Shown here piece after piece: positions 51,360 to 60,630 of a stretch of 64,000 nt of DNA. Positions within the stretch are counted from its first letter, which is position 1. Each line of letters opens with the position of its first letter. The stretch lies in NCBI GenBank assembly GCA_046297495.1, contig JBKBIP010000004.1, forward strand, positions 143,205 through 207,204. Direction: 5' to 3'. Origin of the DNA: JBKBIP01 sp046297495. GTDB taxonomy: Bacteria; Planctomycetota; Planctomycetia; Gemmatales; Gemmataceae. A program made the translations under genes and the position numbers. The notes below the pieces were generated by a model that worked only from the letters and a program-made list of their open reading frames with translations, searched no databases and was not told the DNA's origin.

Positions 51360-53699
51360 TTAGTGGAAGAAGCCCACCCAGAAACTGAAGACTTGTTCGC
51401 GGTCGGTGGGGGCCTTGACGATGGGGAAGCCGAAGTCGAGCGCGATTGGCACCGGGCCGAGCATGGGAACGACGACCCGCACGCCGACACCCGCCGAGAC
51501 ACGGTAGTTTTGGATGGTGATGTTTTCCTCCACCGTGCCCGAATCGACGAAGCCGACGAAGTACAATTGGTCATTGGCCAAGACCGGCAATTGATACTCG
51601 ATGCTGTTCAGGAACATGAAGTCGCCGCCGACCATGAAGCCATCGACGTTCGGGCCGACGCCGCGGAACTCGAAGCCGCGCAAGCTGCGGAAACCACCAG
51701 CGAAGAACCGCTCATAGACCGGCGTGTTGGCCCCGGCGATACCCAACTGACTACGGGCAGCCAGCACGTGCCGGCCGCTGCCGTCGGGTCGTTCGTAGAT
51801 GGTCCAATACTTGTTGGCTTCTACCGAGAACAGCGGGAAGGTATAGGTGCCCAAACCCTGTTCATACGAAATATCGACCAATGTACCAGACGTGGGACGC
51901 AGGAAAGAATCGCGCGTGTCATAATTTAGTCCCGCGCGCAAGCCTGTCAAGAAACTATCGCCGGCGTCATCGGTGATCTGCGGCGGAGCGAAGAACGGCA
52001 CGTTGTAGATGCCGATCCCTTCGATACGCGCTCCGGCGTTGAAATTCCAATAGCGTCCCAATCGGCGCCCCACGTTGAACCGCCCGCCGTACCGCCGTTC
52101 ATCATATTCGATGTAACGCCGCGTCCAGTAATAGCCGCCAGTGCTCAGGCTGTACTGACTATCGAATAGGAACGGTTCGCGGAAACTGACGGTGTAGCGC
52201 TGCAGCTCGTTGCCGGGAATGGCCTCGATGCGGAACTCCTGGCCGCCGCCGCGAAAGGCCCGCCCGCTGAGTAAATCCTCGATGCTGGTGGGGAAGCGGG
52301 TGATGTCGAAGTTGCGCTCATTGAGCACGATGCTGCCGGTGAAGCCCGCGTCCGAGTTGAAGCCCAAACCGAACAACAAGCTACCGGTTTGGGTCTCTTG
52401 GACATTGACGAGAATGTCCTTAACGGGATTATCGCTGTCGGGGTCAATCACAGTCACGGTCGGACGAATCCCCATCTCCGGATTGACATCGAAGATGTTC
52501 AAACGTGCCAGATTCGCCTCGGCCACGCGCATTTCTGGATACGTCAGCAGTTGACCAGGATAGAGCGGTATCTGGCGGCGAATGACCGAATCGCGCGTCA
52601 CGGTGTTGCCAATAATGATGATCTCGCCGACCTGCGATGGTGGGCGTTCCTCGATCTCATATTTGACATCGACCTCGCCGGGACGATAGGTGACGCGCTC
52701 GACCACGCTGGCATCCCGTCCGGTGTAGCCGTAGCTCGCCTTGATGATTTCCTTATCAACCTTGACGACGTTGCCATTGAAGTGCTTGCCCGGTTCCAGG
52801 CGGGTCATGCCCAACAACTTGTCGCGGTCGAAGTGCCGGTTGCCGACAACATCCACGTTGCCGACCCGATAGCGAACCCCCTCGTCGATGTGGAAGATCA
52901 GGTCCACGTAGCGATGGCTCTCATCCCAGCGTAATTCCCGCGACACCCGCACATCATGGAAACCAAAGGTTTTGTAATATTCCTCCAATTTAAGCATATC
53001 CTGATCGGCCATCTGCGGGTTGAACTGGCCTCCCAGCATCCCCAGGAAAGCACGCGATGAATCAATCTGCGTTTTCAACCGCGCGGAGCTGACGAATTGA
53101 CAACCTTCGATGCTCACGCTGCTGACGCGCACGACCGGGCCTTCAGTGATGTGGTACACCACGCGCCGGTCGCCGGGCTTGTCCCCTTCGACTAATTCGA
53201 CGCTGGCGAACAGCCGGCCCTTTTCCTGGTATTTACGGAGAATGGCTTGTTTGCCGAGTTGATTGGCGACGGGATTGAGCGGCATCCCTTTACGCAGGCC
53301 GGTCAGCCGGTTCAGCTCGTCATCCTTGATGTGCCCCGCGCCGATGTAGAGGATTTCCTCCACCTTGTCGGGCAGCTCGGCCACGATGAAATAGACGATC
53401 ACTTGCCCCTGCTCTGCTTCCTTCAGCTCGACGCGGACGTTGGCGATGGAGCGCGTGTCATAGATACGGCGCACGTCGTCGCTGACAATGGCACGGTCAT
53501 AGGGTTTGCCGGGCCGCGTACGCAGCAAACTGATGATTTTCTGCGTGGGGACGTGCTGGTTTCCCTGCACAACGACATCGGCCACGAGAACCCGGCCCGG
53601 CTCGGACTGTGCCAGACAGGCCGCGCCTCCGATCAGCAGTACCGTGAACGCCCCCAAAACGCGGCCGGCCTTGTACATACAGCGATCCTTCGCTTTCAT
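51360..53699 (-). CDS. bamA: outer membrane protein assembly factor BamA (Omp85)
   Basis: 779 residues with a signal peptide (about 1-30). Five POTRA domains occupy about 35-430, then comes a 16-strand barrel with the loop-6 motif in RSLRGFEFRGVGPN and a family start RYTVSFREPFLFDSQYSL. The chain ends FWVGFFH, so the last residue is His rather than the usual Phe or Trp. It inserts beta-barrel proteins into the outer membrane and is consistent with a diderm cell. No skp or lpx genes are adjacent, unlike in proteobacteria. Confidence 0.95.
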   Translation of the reverse strand: MKAKDRCMYKAGRVLGAFTVLLIGGAACLAQSEPGRVLVADVVVQGNQHVPTQKIISLLRTRPGKPYDRAIVSDDVRRIYDTRSIANVRVELKEAEQGQVIVYFIVAELPDKVEEILYIGAGHIKDDELNRLTGLRKGMPLNPVANQLGKQAILRKYQEKGRLFASVELVEGDKPGDRRVVYHITEGPVVRVSSVSIEGCQFVSSARLKTQIDSSRAFLGMLGGQFNPQMADQDMLKLEEYYKTFGFHDVRVSRELRWDESHRYVDLIFHIDEGVRYRVGNVDVVGNRHFDRDKLLGMTRLEPGKHFNGNVVKVDKEIIKASYGYTGRDASVVERVTYRPGEVDVKYEIEERPPSQVGEIIIIGNTVTRDSVIRRQIPLYPGQLLTYPEMRVAEANLARLNIFDVNPEMGIRPTVTVIDPDSDNPVKDILVNVQETQTGSLLFGLGFNSDAGFTGSIVLNERNFDITRFPTSIEDLLSGRAFRGGGQEFRIEAIPGNELQRYTVSFREPFLFDSQYSLSTGGYYWTRRYIEYDERRYGGRFNVGRRLGRYWNFNAGARIEGIGIYNVPFFAPPQITDDAGDSFLTGLRAGLNYDTRDSFLRPTSGTLVDISYEQGLGTYTFPLFSVEANKYWTIYERPDGSGRHVLAARSQLGIAGANTPVYERFFAGGFRSLRGFEFRGVGPNVDGFMVGGDFMFLNSIEYQLPVLANDQLYFVGFVDSGTVEENITIQNYRVSAGVGVRVVVPMLGPVPIALDFGFPIVKAPTDREQVFSFWVGFFH

Positions 53700-53920
53700 G
53701 GTCGGTCCCTGTGGTCGGGTTGTGAGCGGATGGGTGGTACGACAAGTGGGCGAGCGACTACCCGCTTCCCAAAGCGATACTGTGTCTAATCCATCTCAGA
53801 GAGAGGGGAGTCTTTAGAAAAAGACTAAAGATTTGTCAAGGGGGAATGTGATTTCCCCGCCGACGCGCGAGAGCGGCGGCTTCACTTCGAGGCTTGAACA
53901 TTTCCTTTGTCACGCGGCTT

Positions 53921-55405
53921 CTACAAATTCATGACCGCTTGCACTTCGGGGTCCAGTTTTCGCTGGGGTCCGAACAACGATAGGGCGAAAAACAGGGTCA
54001 GCGACACCAGCAAGGCGAAAGCACCGCTGTCGAATCCGCCAGGCAAACGCAGCGGGAATACCTTAAAGGCAAAGTTGATGGTTAAGCTGGATAGGATAGC
54101 GACATTGGCGGCCAGGGGAGTGGCGCGCGGCCAGTTGAAGCCGATGGCCACGGCGGGAACTAGAGCGGCCGCGAATGTGGACCAGCCGAACGCTCCCAAT
54201 AGGGCTACCAGATCGCCCGAATACAGGGCAAAGGTCGTGGCGGCCGCCGCGATCAGCACCGTGGCGACGCGAGCCCAGGCCAGCTCATTGTGCAGAGAGC
54301 GACCCCGCACTGCACGCGGAATGTCATGAACGATGGCCGCCGTGCCGATGTTCAAGAAGCTGTCCGCCGTGGACATCACCGCCGCCATCAATCCGGCGAA
54401 GACCAGACCCGCCAAGATGGGATGGGTGTAGTGTTGCAGGAATTGCGGCGCCGCCTCGTCGGCTTGGCGTAGCTCGGGGAAGGCCCCTTGCAGGACCAGC
54501 GCCCGCATGGCCAAGCCAATGCTGATCCACAACAACGCGGTGACGGCATAGCCCAACACCGAGATCGGCAACGTCAGACGAGCATCACGCACGCGCCGGG
54601 TCATCATTAGCTTGGTAACGACGTGCGGCTGGCCGGCGGCCCCCAGCGTGAACACGAAATACCACGACAGACAGCCGAACATGCCGAGCGTCCCCCACGG
54701 ACTCATGGCTTCGGAATCATCGCGCAGGATCGTCCGCGACATGCCGGCGAAACCGCCATCCACCGCGCTGATGGCCGCGAGAAACACCAACACGGCGGCG
54801 ACCATCATGACCAGTCCCTGCACCAAGTCGGTGTACACCGAAGCAATGATGCCGCCAGTCACACAATAAAAGACCAAGACCGCGCAACTAATGGCGGCGC
54901 AGACCTCCAGCCCCAAGGCGCTGGATGGGCCGACACTGGCCAGGACGCTGTGCAAGACGGTAGCCATCGCCAAAATCTGCGTGCCGAGATAGCCCATGAC
55001 GCCGAGCAGAATGGCCAAGGCGGCGAGCAGGCCGGTGGTTCGGCTGCCGTAGCGGACGGCCACCACGTCGGGCAGGGAGATCGGTTCGTACAACTCGGCG
55101 AACAACCGCAACCGTTTGCCCAACAGATAATACGAGACACAAAAGCCGATGGAGGTGGCGATCACCATCCACAACGAGCTAATGCCCATGCGATAGACCA
55201 GCCCCGGCCCACCGACGAAGCCGAAACCGCTCATGGTGCTGGAGAAATAGGCGATGCTCGTCACCAAGATACCCAGGTGCCGGCCCGCCATGAAGAAATC
55301 CTGCGTCGAATGCGTGCGCCGCATGGCCCACAGACCAACGCCCACGCAGACCAGCAGGTACACGGCCACGCAAGAGAAAATGACCAGGGGACGAGCCGTT
55401 TCCAT
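53921..55405 (-). CDS. sodium:solute symporter (SSS family)
   Basis: 494 residues with about 13 membrane helices. The SSS signature region GFGFVGGPGLVYRMG and the sodium-site pattern MAAVMSTADSFLNIGTAAIVHDI are clear. ATG 55405 overlaps the stop of the preceding gene (TGATG); the frame is open much further upstream but that part is the other gene read out of frame. The solute is unknown. Co-translation with the small membrane protein resembles acetate- or pantothenate-type symporters with small partners. Confidence 0.92.
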   Translation of the reverse strand: METARPLVIFSCVAVYLLVCVGVGLWAMRRTHSTQDFFMAGRHLGILVTSIAYFSSTMSGFGFVGGPGLVYRMGISSLWMVIATSIGFCVSYYLLGKRLRLFAELYEPISLPDVVAVRYGSRTTGLLAALAILLGVMGYLGTQILAMATVLHSVLASVGPSSALGLEVCAAISCAVLVFYCVTGGIIASVYTDLVQGLVMMVAAVLVFLAAISAVDGGFAGMSRTILRDDSEAMSPWGTLGMFGCLSWYFVFTLGAAGQPHVVTKLMMTRRVRDARLTLPISVLGYAVTALLWISIGLAMRALVLQGAFPELRQADEAAPQFLQHYTHPILAGLVFAGLMAAVMSTADSFLNIGTAAIVHDIPRAVRGRSLHNELAWARVATVLIAAAATTFALYSGDLVALLGAFGWSTFAAALVPAVAIGFNWPRATPLAANVAILSSLTINFAFKVFPLRLPGGFDSGAFALLVSLTLFFALSLFGPQRKLDPEVQAVMNL

Positions 55406-55965
55406 CAATCGTCTTCTCCCCCCTGGTGTCGGCGTCGAGCGGCCACCAGTTTCTGAAATGCTGCGAGGTCTTCCGGGCGCGCGATCCAACGGTCGAACGA
55501 CACGACATAGAGAATCACGAAGTAATAGGGGGCCAGATACATGCCGAACAGCATCAGGGCGGTCGGCGCCGGAAAGGGACCGATGAAAACTTCCTGATCC
55601 CCCGCCAGGAAGTTTTGATACGTCCAGACGACCAGCGCGAACACTCCCGTATAGAGCAGGCCGCCGAGCAGTAAACGCCGGCGCAGCCGCTCCGCTCCGG
55701 GCCGGTTGCCGATGCCAAAGCCCAGGAACGCCACGAAGACCGCGATTTCCAGGACACCCAAAGCCAAAGCCTGGCCCAAGAGCGGACCATGCCGCAGTTG
55801 CCCAGAGCCGCCCTGGTCCATCGTTTGGAAGTGTGGATGCGCGGCCGCACCGCCCGCAGAGGTTTCCTCCACCCACAAAACGGCTCCCAGCACGCACCAT
55901 ATGGCCAGCAGCAAGGCAAACAGTATCCACGCTTGGTTCATCGGCATTCGCGTTCTCTCGTTCAT
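55405..55965 (-). CDS. small membrane partner of the symporter
   Basis: 186 residues from ATG 55965; another possible start is 55947. The start is uncertain because no strong ribosome site is seen. It has four predicted helices: about 11-30, then 60-80, 95-115 and 135-155, with a basic C-terminal tail (AARRRHQGGEDD). Its TGA overlaps the symporter ATG, so the two are translationally coupled and the protein is probably a subunit or stabiliser. Confidence 0.75.
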   Translation of the reverse strand: MNERTRMPMNQAWILFALLLAIWCVLGAVLWVEETSAGGAAAHPHFQTMDQGGSGQLRHGPLLGQALALGVLEIAVFVAFLGFGIGNRPGAERLRRRLLLGGLLYTGVFALVVWTYQNFLAGDQEVFIGPFPAPTALMLFGMYLAPYYFVILYVVSFDRWIARPEDLAAFQKLVAARRRHQGGEDD

Positions 55966-56325
55966 TTCCGACAGAGTACCGCGAACAACCTTGGGCCGCA
56001 ATGGGTGGCCAGGGCTGTTTGATGTTTCAACCTGGGTATTGCCCATCATCTTGAAATGGGTGGGGTGGAATGGAACAATAAAACAATCACTGGGGCAAAC
56101 GCGCGCTGTGGATAGGAGAACCGACAACTACATCCATCTGACATCTGAATGTTAGATCCTTCCAGGGGGTTTCACGCCCAGATGCGTCCGTGGGCCGTGC
56201 GCCACTCGCCGACACTGGCGGCGATAAAAGGGGGGCAGGTTAGATTTTTATCCTGTTTCGGCCAACCCAGGTGAAAATCTAACCTGATCTGCTTTATCAT
56301 CTGGCGGAAATTCAGAAATTCGCCA
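55966..56325. other. intergenic region, 360 bp
   Basis: It lies between the symporter pair and the lone ABC ATPase. Its main content is the MITE-like hairpin at 56223-56298. The promoter of the symporter pair should lie between about 55970 and 56150. No gene is seen. Confidence 0.55.
56223..56298. repeat. MITE-like hairpin family B, complete copy
   Basis: A 76-nt imperfect palindrome: GATAAAAGGGGGGCAGGTTA, then GATTTT, a centre with CGGCCAACCCAGGTG, then AAAATCTAACCTG and GCTTTATC. The CAGGTTAGATTTT/AAAATCTAACCTG arms pair perfectly over 13 bp. It lies about 25 nt after the stop codon of the minus-strand ABC ATPase. Its centre-to-arm part recurs at 34530. Confidence 0.8.
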
Positions 56326-57240
56326 TCACGATGTCATCAACGCCTTGCGGACGACGGCGGAGTCGGCGCAGCGGGAGTCACCGCGCGGTAGCGGCTGGTG
56401 GTCGGTGGCTCCGTTCTGGATCGTCTTTTCGATGATGCCACCTTCGCACATTTCCAGCAGACGATCGGCATACGGGATGACGCGGTGATCGTGGGTGATG
56501 ACCAGGAAGGTCGTGCCGCGCTCGCGCGCAATGGCACGAAATAATTGAATGATCTGCTTGCCAAATTCCCAATCGAGAGCGCTGGTCGGCTCATCGGCGA
56601 AACACAGGGCGGGGTCCTTGATCAACGCCCGGCCAATGGCGATGCGCTGTTTCTGACCGCCGGACAGTTGCGCCGGCCTCAAGTGGCCACGTCCTTCCAG
56701 CCCCAGATCGGCCAACATACGCTCCGCACGGGCGCGGGCTTCCTCGTTGGACGCCCCTTCCCCCAGACGCAGCACCATTTCCAACTGCTGCCGAGCGGTT
56801 AGGGCGGGGAAGAGGTTGTAGCCTTGAAAGATGAAGCCAAAGTGCAGTAGGCGAAACCGTTCCTGATCCTGCTCCGACAGACTCCACAGGTCTTCGCCAA
56901 GCACGAACACCTTGCCGCGCTCCGGGCGCAACAGGCCGGAGACCACCGACAAGAGCGTCGATTTGCCGCAGCCGGTCGGCCCCATGAGCAAGACGAGCTG
57001 GCCGCGCTGCAAATCCAGCGACACATCCTCGAAGATGTTGATGCGCGTGTCTCCCGCGCCGAAACCGTGGGTCAGGTGCCGGCCTTGCAAGACGGGCTTT
57101 TGCTGCAACCGCAGCGCCGCCCCTTCGGCATAAGCTGGCAAACGGTTCGCCCATTCATGGCGAACCAGGATACGGGGCCGGCGCACCGGAGCAGCCGATG
57201 GTTGCAATCCTTGGAAAACCCAGCGAAGAATGCTCGTCAT
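56326..57240 (-). CDS. ABC transporter ATP-binding protein, DevA/MacB type, without a permease neighbour
   Basis: 304 residues from ATG 57240. Walker A is GPTGCGKST, the signature LSGGQKQR is intact, Walker B is in ALCFADEPTSALD, and the H-loop is in VITHDHRV. An extra N-terminal segment of about 55 residues (SILRWVFQGLQPSAAPVRR) and a C-terminal tail of about 30 residues are not part of the core. No permease or membrane-fusion gene is adjacent, so its partner must be encoded elsewhere. Confidence 0.88.
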   Translation of the reverse strand: MTSILRWVFQGLQPSAAPVRRPRILVRHEWANRLPAYAEGAALRLQQKPVLQGRHLTHGFGAGDTRINIFEDVSLDLQRGQLVLLMGPTGCGKSTLLSVVSGLLRPERGKVFVLGEDLWSLSEQDQERFRLLHFGFIFQGYNLFPALTARQQLEMVLRLGEGASNEEARARAERMLADLGLEGRGHLRPAQLSGGQKQRIAIGRALIKDPALCFADEPTSALDWEFGKQIIQLFRAIARERGTTFLVITHDHRVIPYADRLLEMCEGGIIEKTIQNGATDHQPLPRGDSRCADSAVVRKALMTS

Positions 57241-57543
57241 AGGGGAATGATCCTTGCATGTGCGAAACACGGCGTCTTGCCACACGCGCCGTTTGTTAGC
57301 CCGTCGCCACGCGACTGGCTTGGGAGGGAGGTGAAATGAATCATGTCGTTCATCCACCAGTAATGAGAAGGATATTGTAGCACAATCGGTCTCGAAAGCA
57401 GGGACTTTTCTGAACTCACCGCCTGGAGTGTCTTTCGCAGCGTTGCCGAACCGCTACAATATCAATGGCGCCAGGCGTATGATTCATGACAAAAAATCGG
57501 ATTTTTCCTCATTTCAGACGCGAGCCAGGAGCAGCCAACCATC
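57241..57543. other. divergent intergenic region, 303 bp
   Basis: It separates the ABC ATPase (minus) from the HEAT-repeat gene (plus). TACAAT boxes occur on the plus strand at 57455-57460 and on the minus strand at about 57373-57378, but neither has a convincing -35 element. Confidence 0.45.
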
Positions 57544-60471
57544 ATGAGCGCGAATGATCCAGTGATCCAGCACAGCCAACGTTTGTCCGATGCGAGTAAG
57601 TCGGTGCGTGTGCGTGCCGCGACCGCATTGGGACAACTTGGCGAGGCTGCCGCCGTGGCCCTGCCGCAATTGTTGCGCGCGCTACGCGATGAGGATGCGG
57701 CAGTGCGTCAGGCCACTTGCCACGCCTTGGGCCAGCTGGGCCGCTGCTCTGAGGATGTCATCGAAGGGCTGCTCACGGCATTGAATGACACTGAGGCGGA
57801 AGTATGTCAATGCGCGGCGGCGGTGTTTCGCCACTTGGGGGACAAAGCGGTTCCCGTACTACGGACCATTCTGGCCGACACGAAGCAACGAGAACGGCGC
57901 GTGGCGGCGGCGGAAGCCTTGAGTCACCTGGGGCCGCAAGCGCGGGAGGTGGTTTCGACGCTGTCTCAAGTCCTGGATGACAACGACCAGGTAGTCCGCG
58001 AGTGGGCGTTGTACGCGCTGGGGCAAATGGGGGCGGCGGCGCGCAGCGCGGCGCCAGCGGTGCGCATGTTGTTGGGCAGCGACGACCCGGAGCTGCGCGT
58101 GTTGGCAGCCGGCGCTCTGGCCCGGATGGAAACCCAAGCGCCGGACGCCTTGGCCATTCTCACCACCGCCTTGCAAGATAAGGACCATGAACGACGGCTG
58201 CTGGCCGCCGAGTCCTTGCGCGAGCTGGGTAAAGCCGCCCAACCCGCCTTGCCCAATCTCATCGAAATGTTGCGCGCGGATGGCCGCGCAGGGCGCATTT
58301 TGACCTTGGAAATCCTGGGGCGGATCGGTCCCGCCGCGCAATCGGCAGTGCCGCACGTCATCCCCTTACTCCATTCGACCGATGACGTGCTGCGTGCCTG
58401 GGCCGCAGACACCTTGGGGAAAATCGGCGGCCACCAGCTCCATGAAGTGTTACCCCCCTTGACCGCCGCCCTGAATGACGCCAGCCCCATGGTGCGCCGC
58501 GAGGTTGTCATCGCCTTGAAGCACCTCGACGCTGACAACCATGGCCGTCTCGCCGCCCTTTCTCAAGCGATGGCGGACGCCGATGATGAAGTCCGCCTGC
58601 TCGCCATCGAGGCTCTGGATGACATGGTGCGGGAACAGCTCGGCGATGGTCATGACGTGGCGCCGCATGGTCCCGACGCCGAGTTCAAAAGCGGCGATTT
58701 ATCGGCCACGCGGGATCACTATTTACAGGCGCTGCAAGACCCGAATAACACCATTCGCCAGGCAGCGACAATGGCCTTAGGCAATCTGGGGGAATTGGCG
58801 CAACCGGCCCTGCCCCAGCTCATGGCGATTCTCCGCGCCCCCCAATCGCCATTGCGCTTGTCCGCCGTCGAGGCCGTGGGCAAGATGGGGGCCGCTGCCG
58901 CCCCCGCCGTGCCGGAGCTGGTGGAAGCGTTGCGCGACGGCAATCGCATGGTGCGCGTGGCGGCGGGACACGCCCTCGGCAAGATCGGCGCCGCCGCCGT
59001 GCCGGCCCTCATCCAGGCTTTGTTGCGGTCGCCGCATGAAGTCATTCGTCGAGAGGCGGCCTTTGTGCTTGGCGGCTGCACGCAGCAAGCGGATCAGATC
59101 ATCCCCGCCTTGATTCAGGCCATGAAAGACACCAGCGACAGTGTCCGGGTGTTGGCCCTCAGCGCCCTGGAAAAAGTCGCCCCTGCTGAAACCTTGCTGA
59201 CACTGGCCGCCGATGCCTTGCGGGACGCCGATGAAGGGGTGCGCCTGCTCATGGCGCGCGCCTTGGGGAAACTGGGAGCACGCGCCAAGCCGTGCTTGAT
59301 GCCGTTGATGGGGGCACTGCGCGATCTGGATGACGGCGTGCGCATCCTGGCCGCCGACGCCTTGGGGGAGATCGGCCCAGAAGCCGAACCCGCCATCCCC
59401 GTTTTGATCGATGCCTTAAAAGACAAGGAGCAAAACGTCCGCTTGTTCGCCGCTCATGCGTTAAGTTCCATCGGCGCCGCCGCGCTACCCGGTCTGGCCG
59501 AAGCGTTGCGCGACGAGAATGAGACCTTACGCCAGGAAGCCGCCTTGGCGCTGCGCTGGTTCGGAGCGGACGCCGAGCCAGCCGTCCCCGCCTTGATCCA
59601 AGTCTTGAATGATCCGCGTCCCAGCGTGCGCTTGCGGGCGGCGGATACCTTGGGGGAGATTGGCCCGCCAGCGGCGGCAGCGGTGCCGGCCCTGATCCAA
59701 GCCTTGGCCGACAGTGACCGCATCGTGCGTTCGCAAGTGGCGGCTACCCTCGGCAAGATTGGCCCCGCTGCCACTACCGCCATCCCATCATTGTTGAAAG
59801 CCTTGAACGATCCCGAAGCGATGGTCCGGCAATGGGCGGCCTTCTCCTTGGGACGGATGGGAGCCGACGCCGCCGCGCAAGTGGTCCCGGCTTTGACGCA
59901 AGCGCTGCGCGATCCCGAAGCGGATGTGCGTGAATGGGCGGCAGAAGCCTTGGGAGAGATGGGACCGACGGCCGCCGATCCTGTCCCGGAATTGGCCCGT
60001 CTGCTTCAAGACCGTAACGAGCGCGTGCGCTGCGCGGCGGCTCATGCCCTGGGCAAGTTTGGCCAAATCGCCATCCCTACCGTCCCCGCGCTGACCGAAG
60101 CCCTGTTGGATGCGGATAAAAACGTGCGCGTGTTGGTGGCGGGGGCCTTGGGGAAAATCGGCCCCGCTGCCGCCGCCGCGATTCCTACCTTGATTCAGGT
60201 GTTGCTCGATACCCAACAAACGGTGCGCGTGCGCAGCTATGCCGTCCGCGCCTTGGAGAAAATCGGCGCCGACGCCGATACCCTGATTCCGGCGCTCATC
60301 ACCGTCTTGCAAGACCAGGAAGCGGGTGTCCGATTGCTGGCGGCAAACAGCTTGGCCAAGCTCGGCTCCGCCGCCGTTCTGGCCGTTCCGCTCCTGACTC
60401 AAGCCCTCGACGATCCCGATGGCAAAGTGCGCGAAGCCGCCGCCACCGCGTTGGCGAAAATTCAGATGTGA
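57544..60471 (+). CDS. 975-residue HEAT/PBS-lyase repeat protein
   Basis: Almost the whole chain is built of about 25 HEAT-like units of 37-40 residues, with consensus pattern VRxxAAxALGKIGPAAxxAVPALIQAL. The only clear break is near residues 360-400 (FKSGDLSATRDHYLQAL). There is no signal peptide, membrane segment or catalytic domain. Such long solenoids act as protein-binding scaffolds; HEAT units of this subtype are also used by phycobilin lyases, but nothing here points to that. It is a single gene. Confidence 0.9.
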   Translation: MSANDPVIQHSQRLSDASKSVRVRAATALGQLGEAAAVALPQLLRALRDEDAAVRQATCHALGQLGRCSEDVIEGLLTALNDTEAEVCQCAAAVFRHLGDKAVPVLRTILADTKQRERRVAAAEALSHLGPQAREVVSTLSQVLDDNDQVVREWALYALGQMGAAARSAAPAVRMLLGSDDPELRVLAAGALARMETQAPDALAILTTALQDKDHERRLLAAESLRELGKAAQPALPNLIEMLRADGRAGRILTLEILGRIGPAAQSAVPHVIPLLHSTDDVLRAWAADTLGKIGGHQLHEVLPPLTAALNDASPMVRREVVIALKHLDADNHGRLAALSQAMADADDEVRLLAIEALDDMVREQLGDGHDVAPHGPDAEFKSGDLSATRDHYLQALQDPNNTIRQAATMALGNLGELAQPALPQLMAILRAPQSPLRLSAVEAVGKMGAAAAPAVPELVEALRDGNRMVRVAAGHALGKIGAAAVPALIQALLRSPHEVIRREAAFVLGGCTQQADQIIPALIQAMKDTSDSVRVLALSALEKVAPAETLLTLAADALRDADEGVRLLMARALGKLGARAKPCLMPLMGALRDLDDGVRILAADALGEIGPEAEPAIPVLIDALKDKEQNVRLFAAHALSSIGAAALPGLAEALRDENETLRQEAALALRWFGADAEPAVPALIQVLNDPRPSVRLRAADTLGEIGPPAAAAVPALIQALADSDRIVRSQVAATLGKIGPAATTAIPSLLKALNDPEAMVRQWAAFSLGRMGADAAAQVVPALTQALRDPEADVREWAAEALGEMGPTAADPVPELARLLQDRNERVRCAAAHALGKFGQIAIPTVPALTEALLDADKNVRVLVAGALGKIGPAAAAAIPTLIQVLLDTQQTVRVRSYAVRALEKIGADADTLIPALITVLQDQEAGVRLLAANSLAKLGSAAVLAVPLLTQALDDPDGKVREAAATALAKIQM

Positions 60472-60630
60472 AGGGACGGTGCAATGGTCAAATTCCGAGT
60501 CCGACGCGCCAGCAAAGATTTCTTGCCGCCGTGATATTTTCTTGAACTCCGGAGTCCGGGACGCGACAATCCTGAAAAGAATTTACCCTCGCCTGTTCTC
60601 CGAACCGTTCTCATCCACAAGGAACCCAAC

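Noticed and set aside
53810..53857. Short hairpins (AGTCTTT/AAAGACT and GGGGAA/TTCCCC) upstream of bamA
   Set aside because: They are small, without T-tracts and not at a gene end in the right orientation, so they were not called as terminators.
55406..55930. Long N-terminal extension of the symporter frame
   Set aside because: The extra residues are the upstream membrane-protein gene read out of frame. ATG 55405 overlapping the TGA is the natural start.
57544..60471. DNA-level tandem repeats suggesting a CRISPR or satellite
   Set aside because: The periodicity is in frame and protein-coding (HEAT units of 37-40 residues). Units differ in sequence and there are no spacers.
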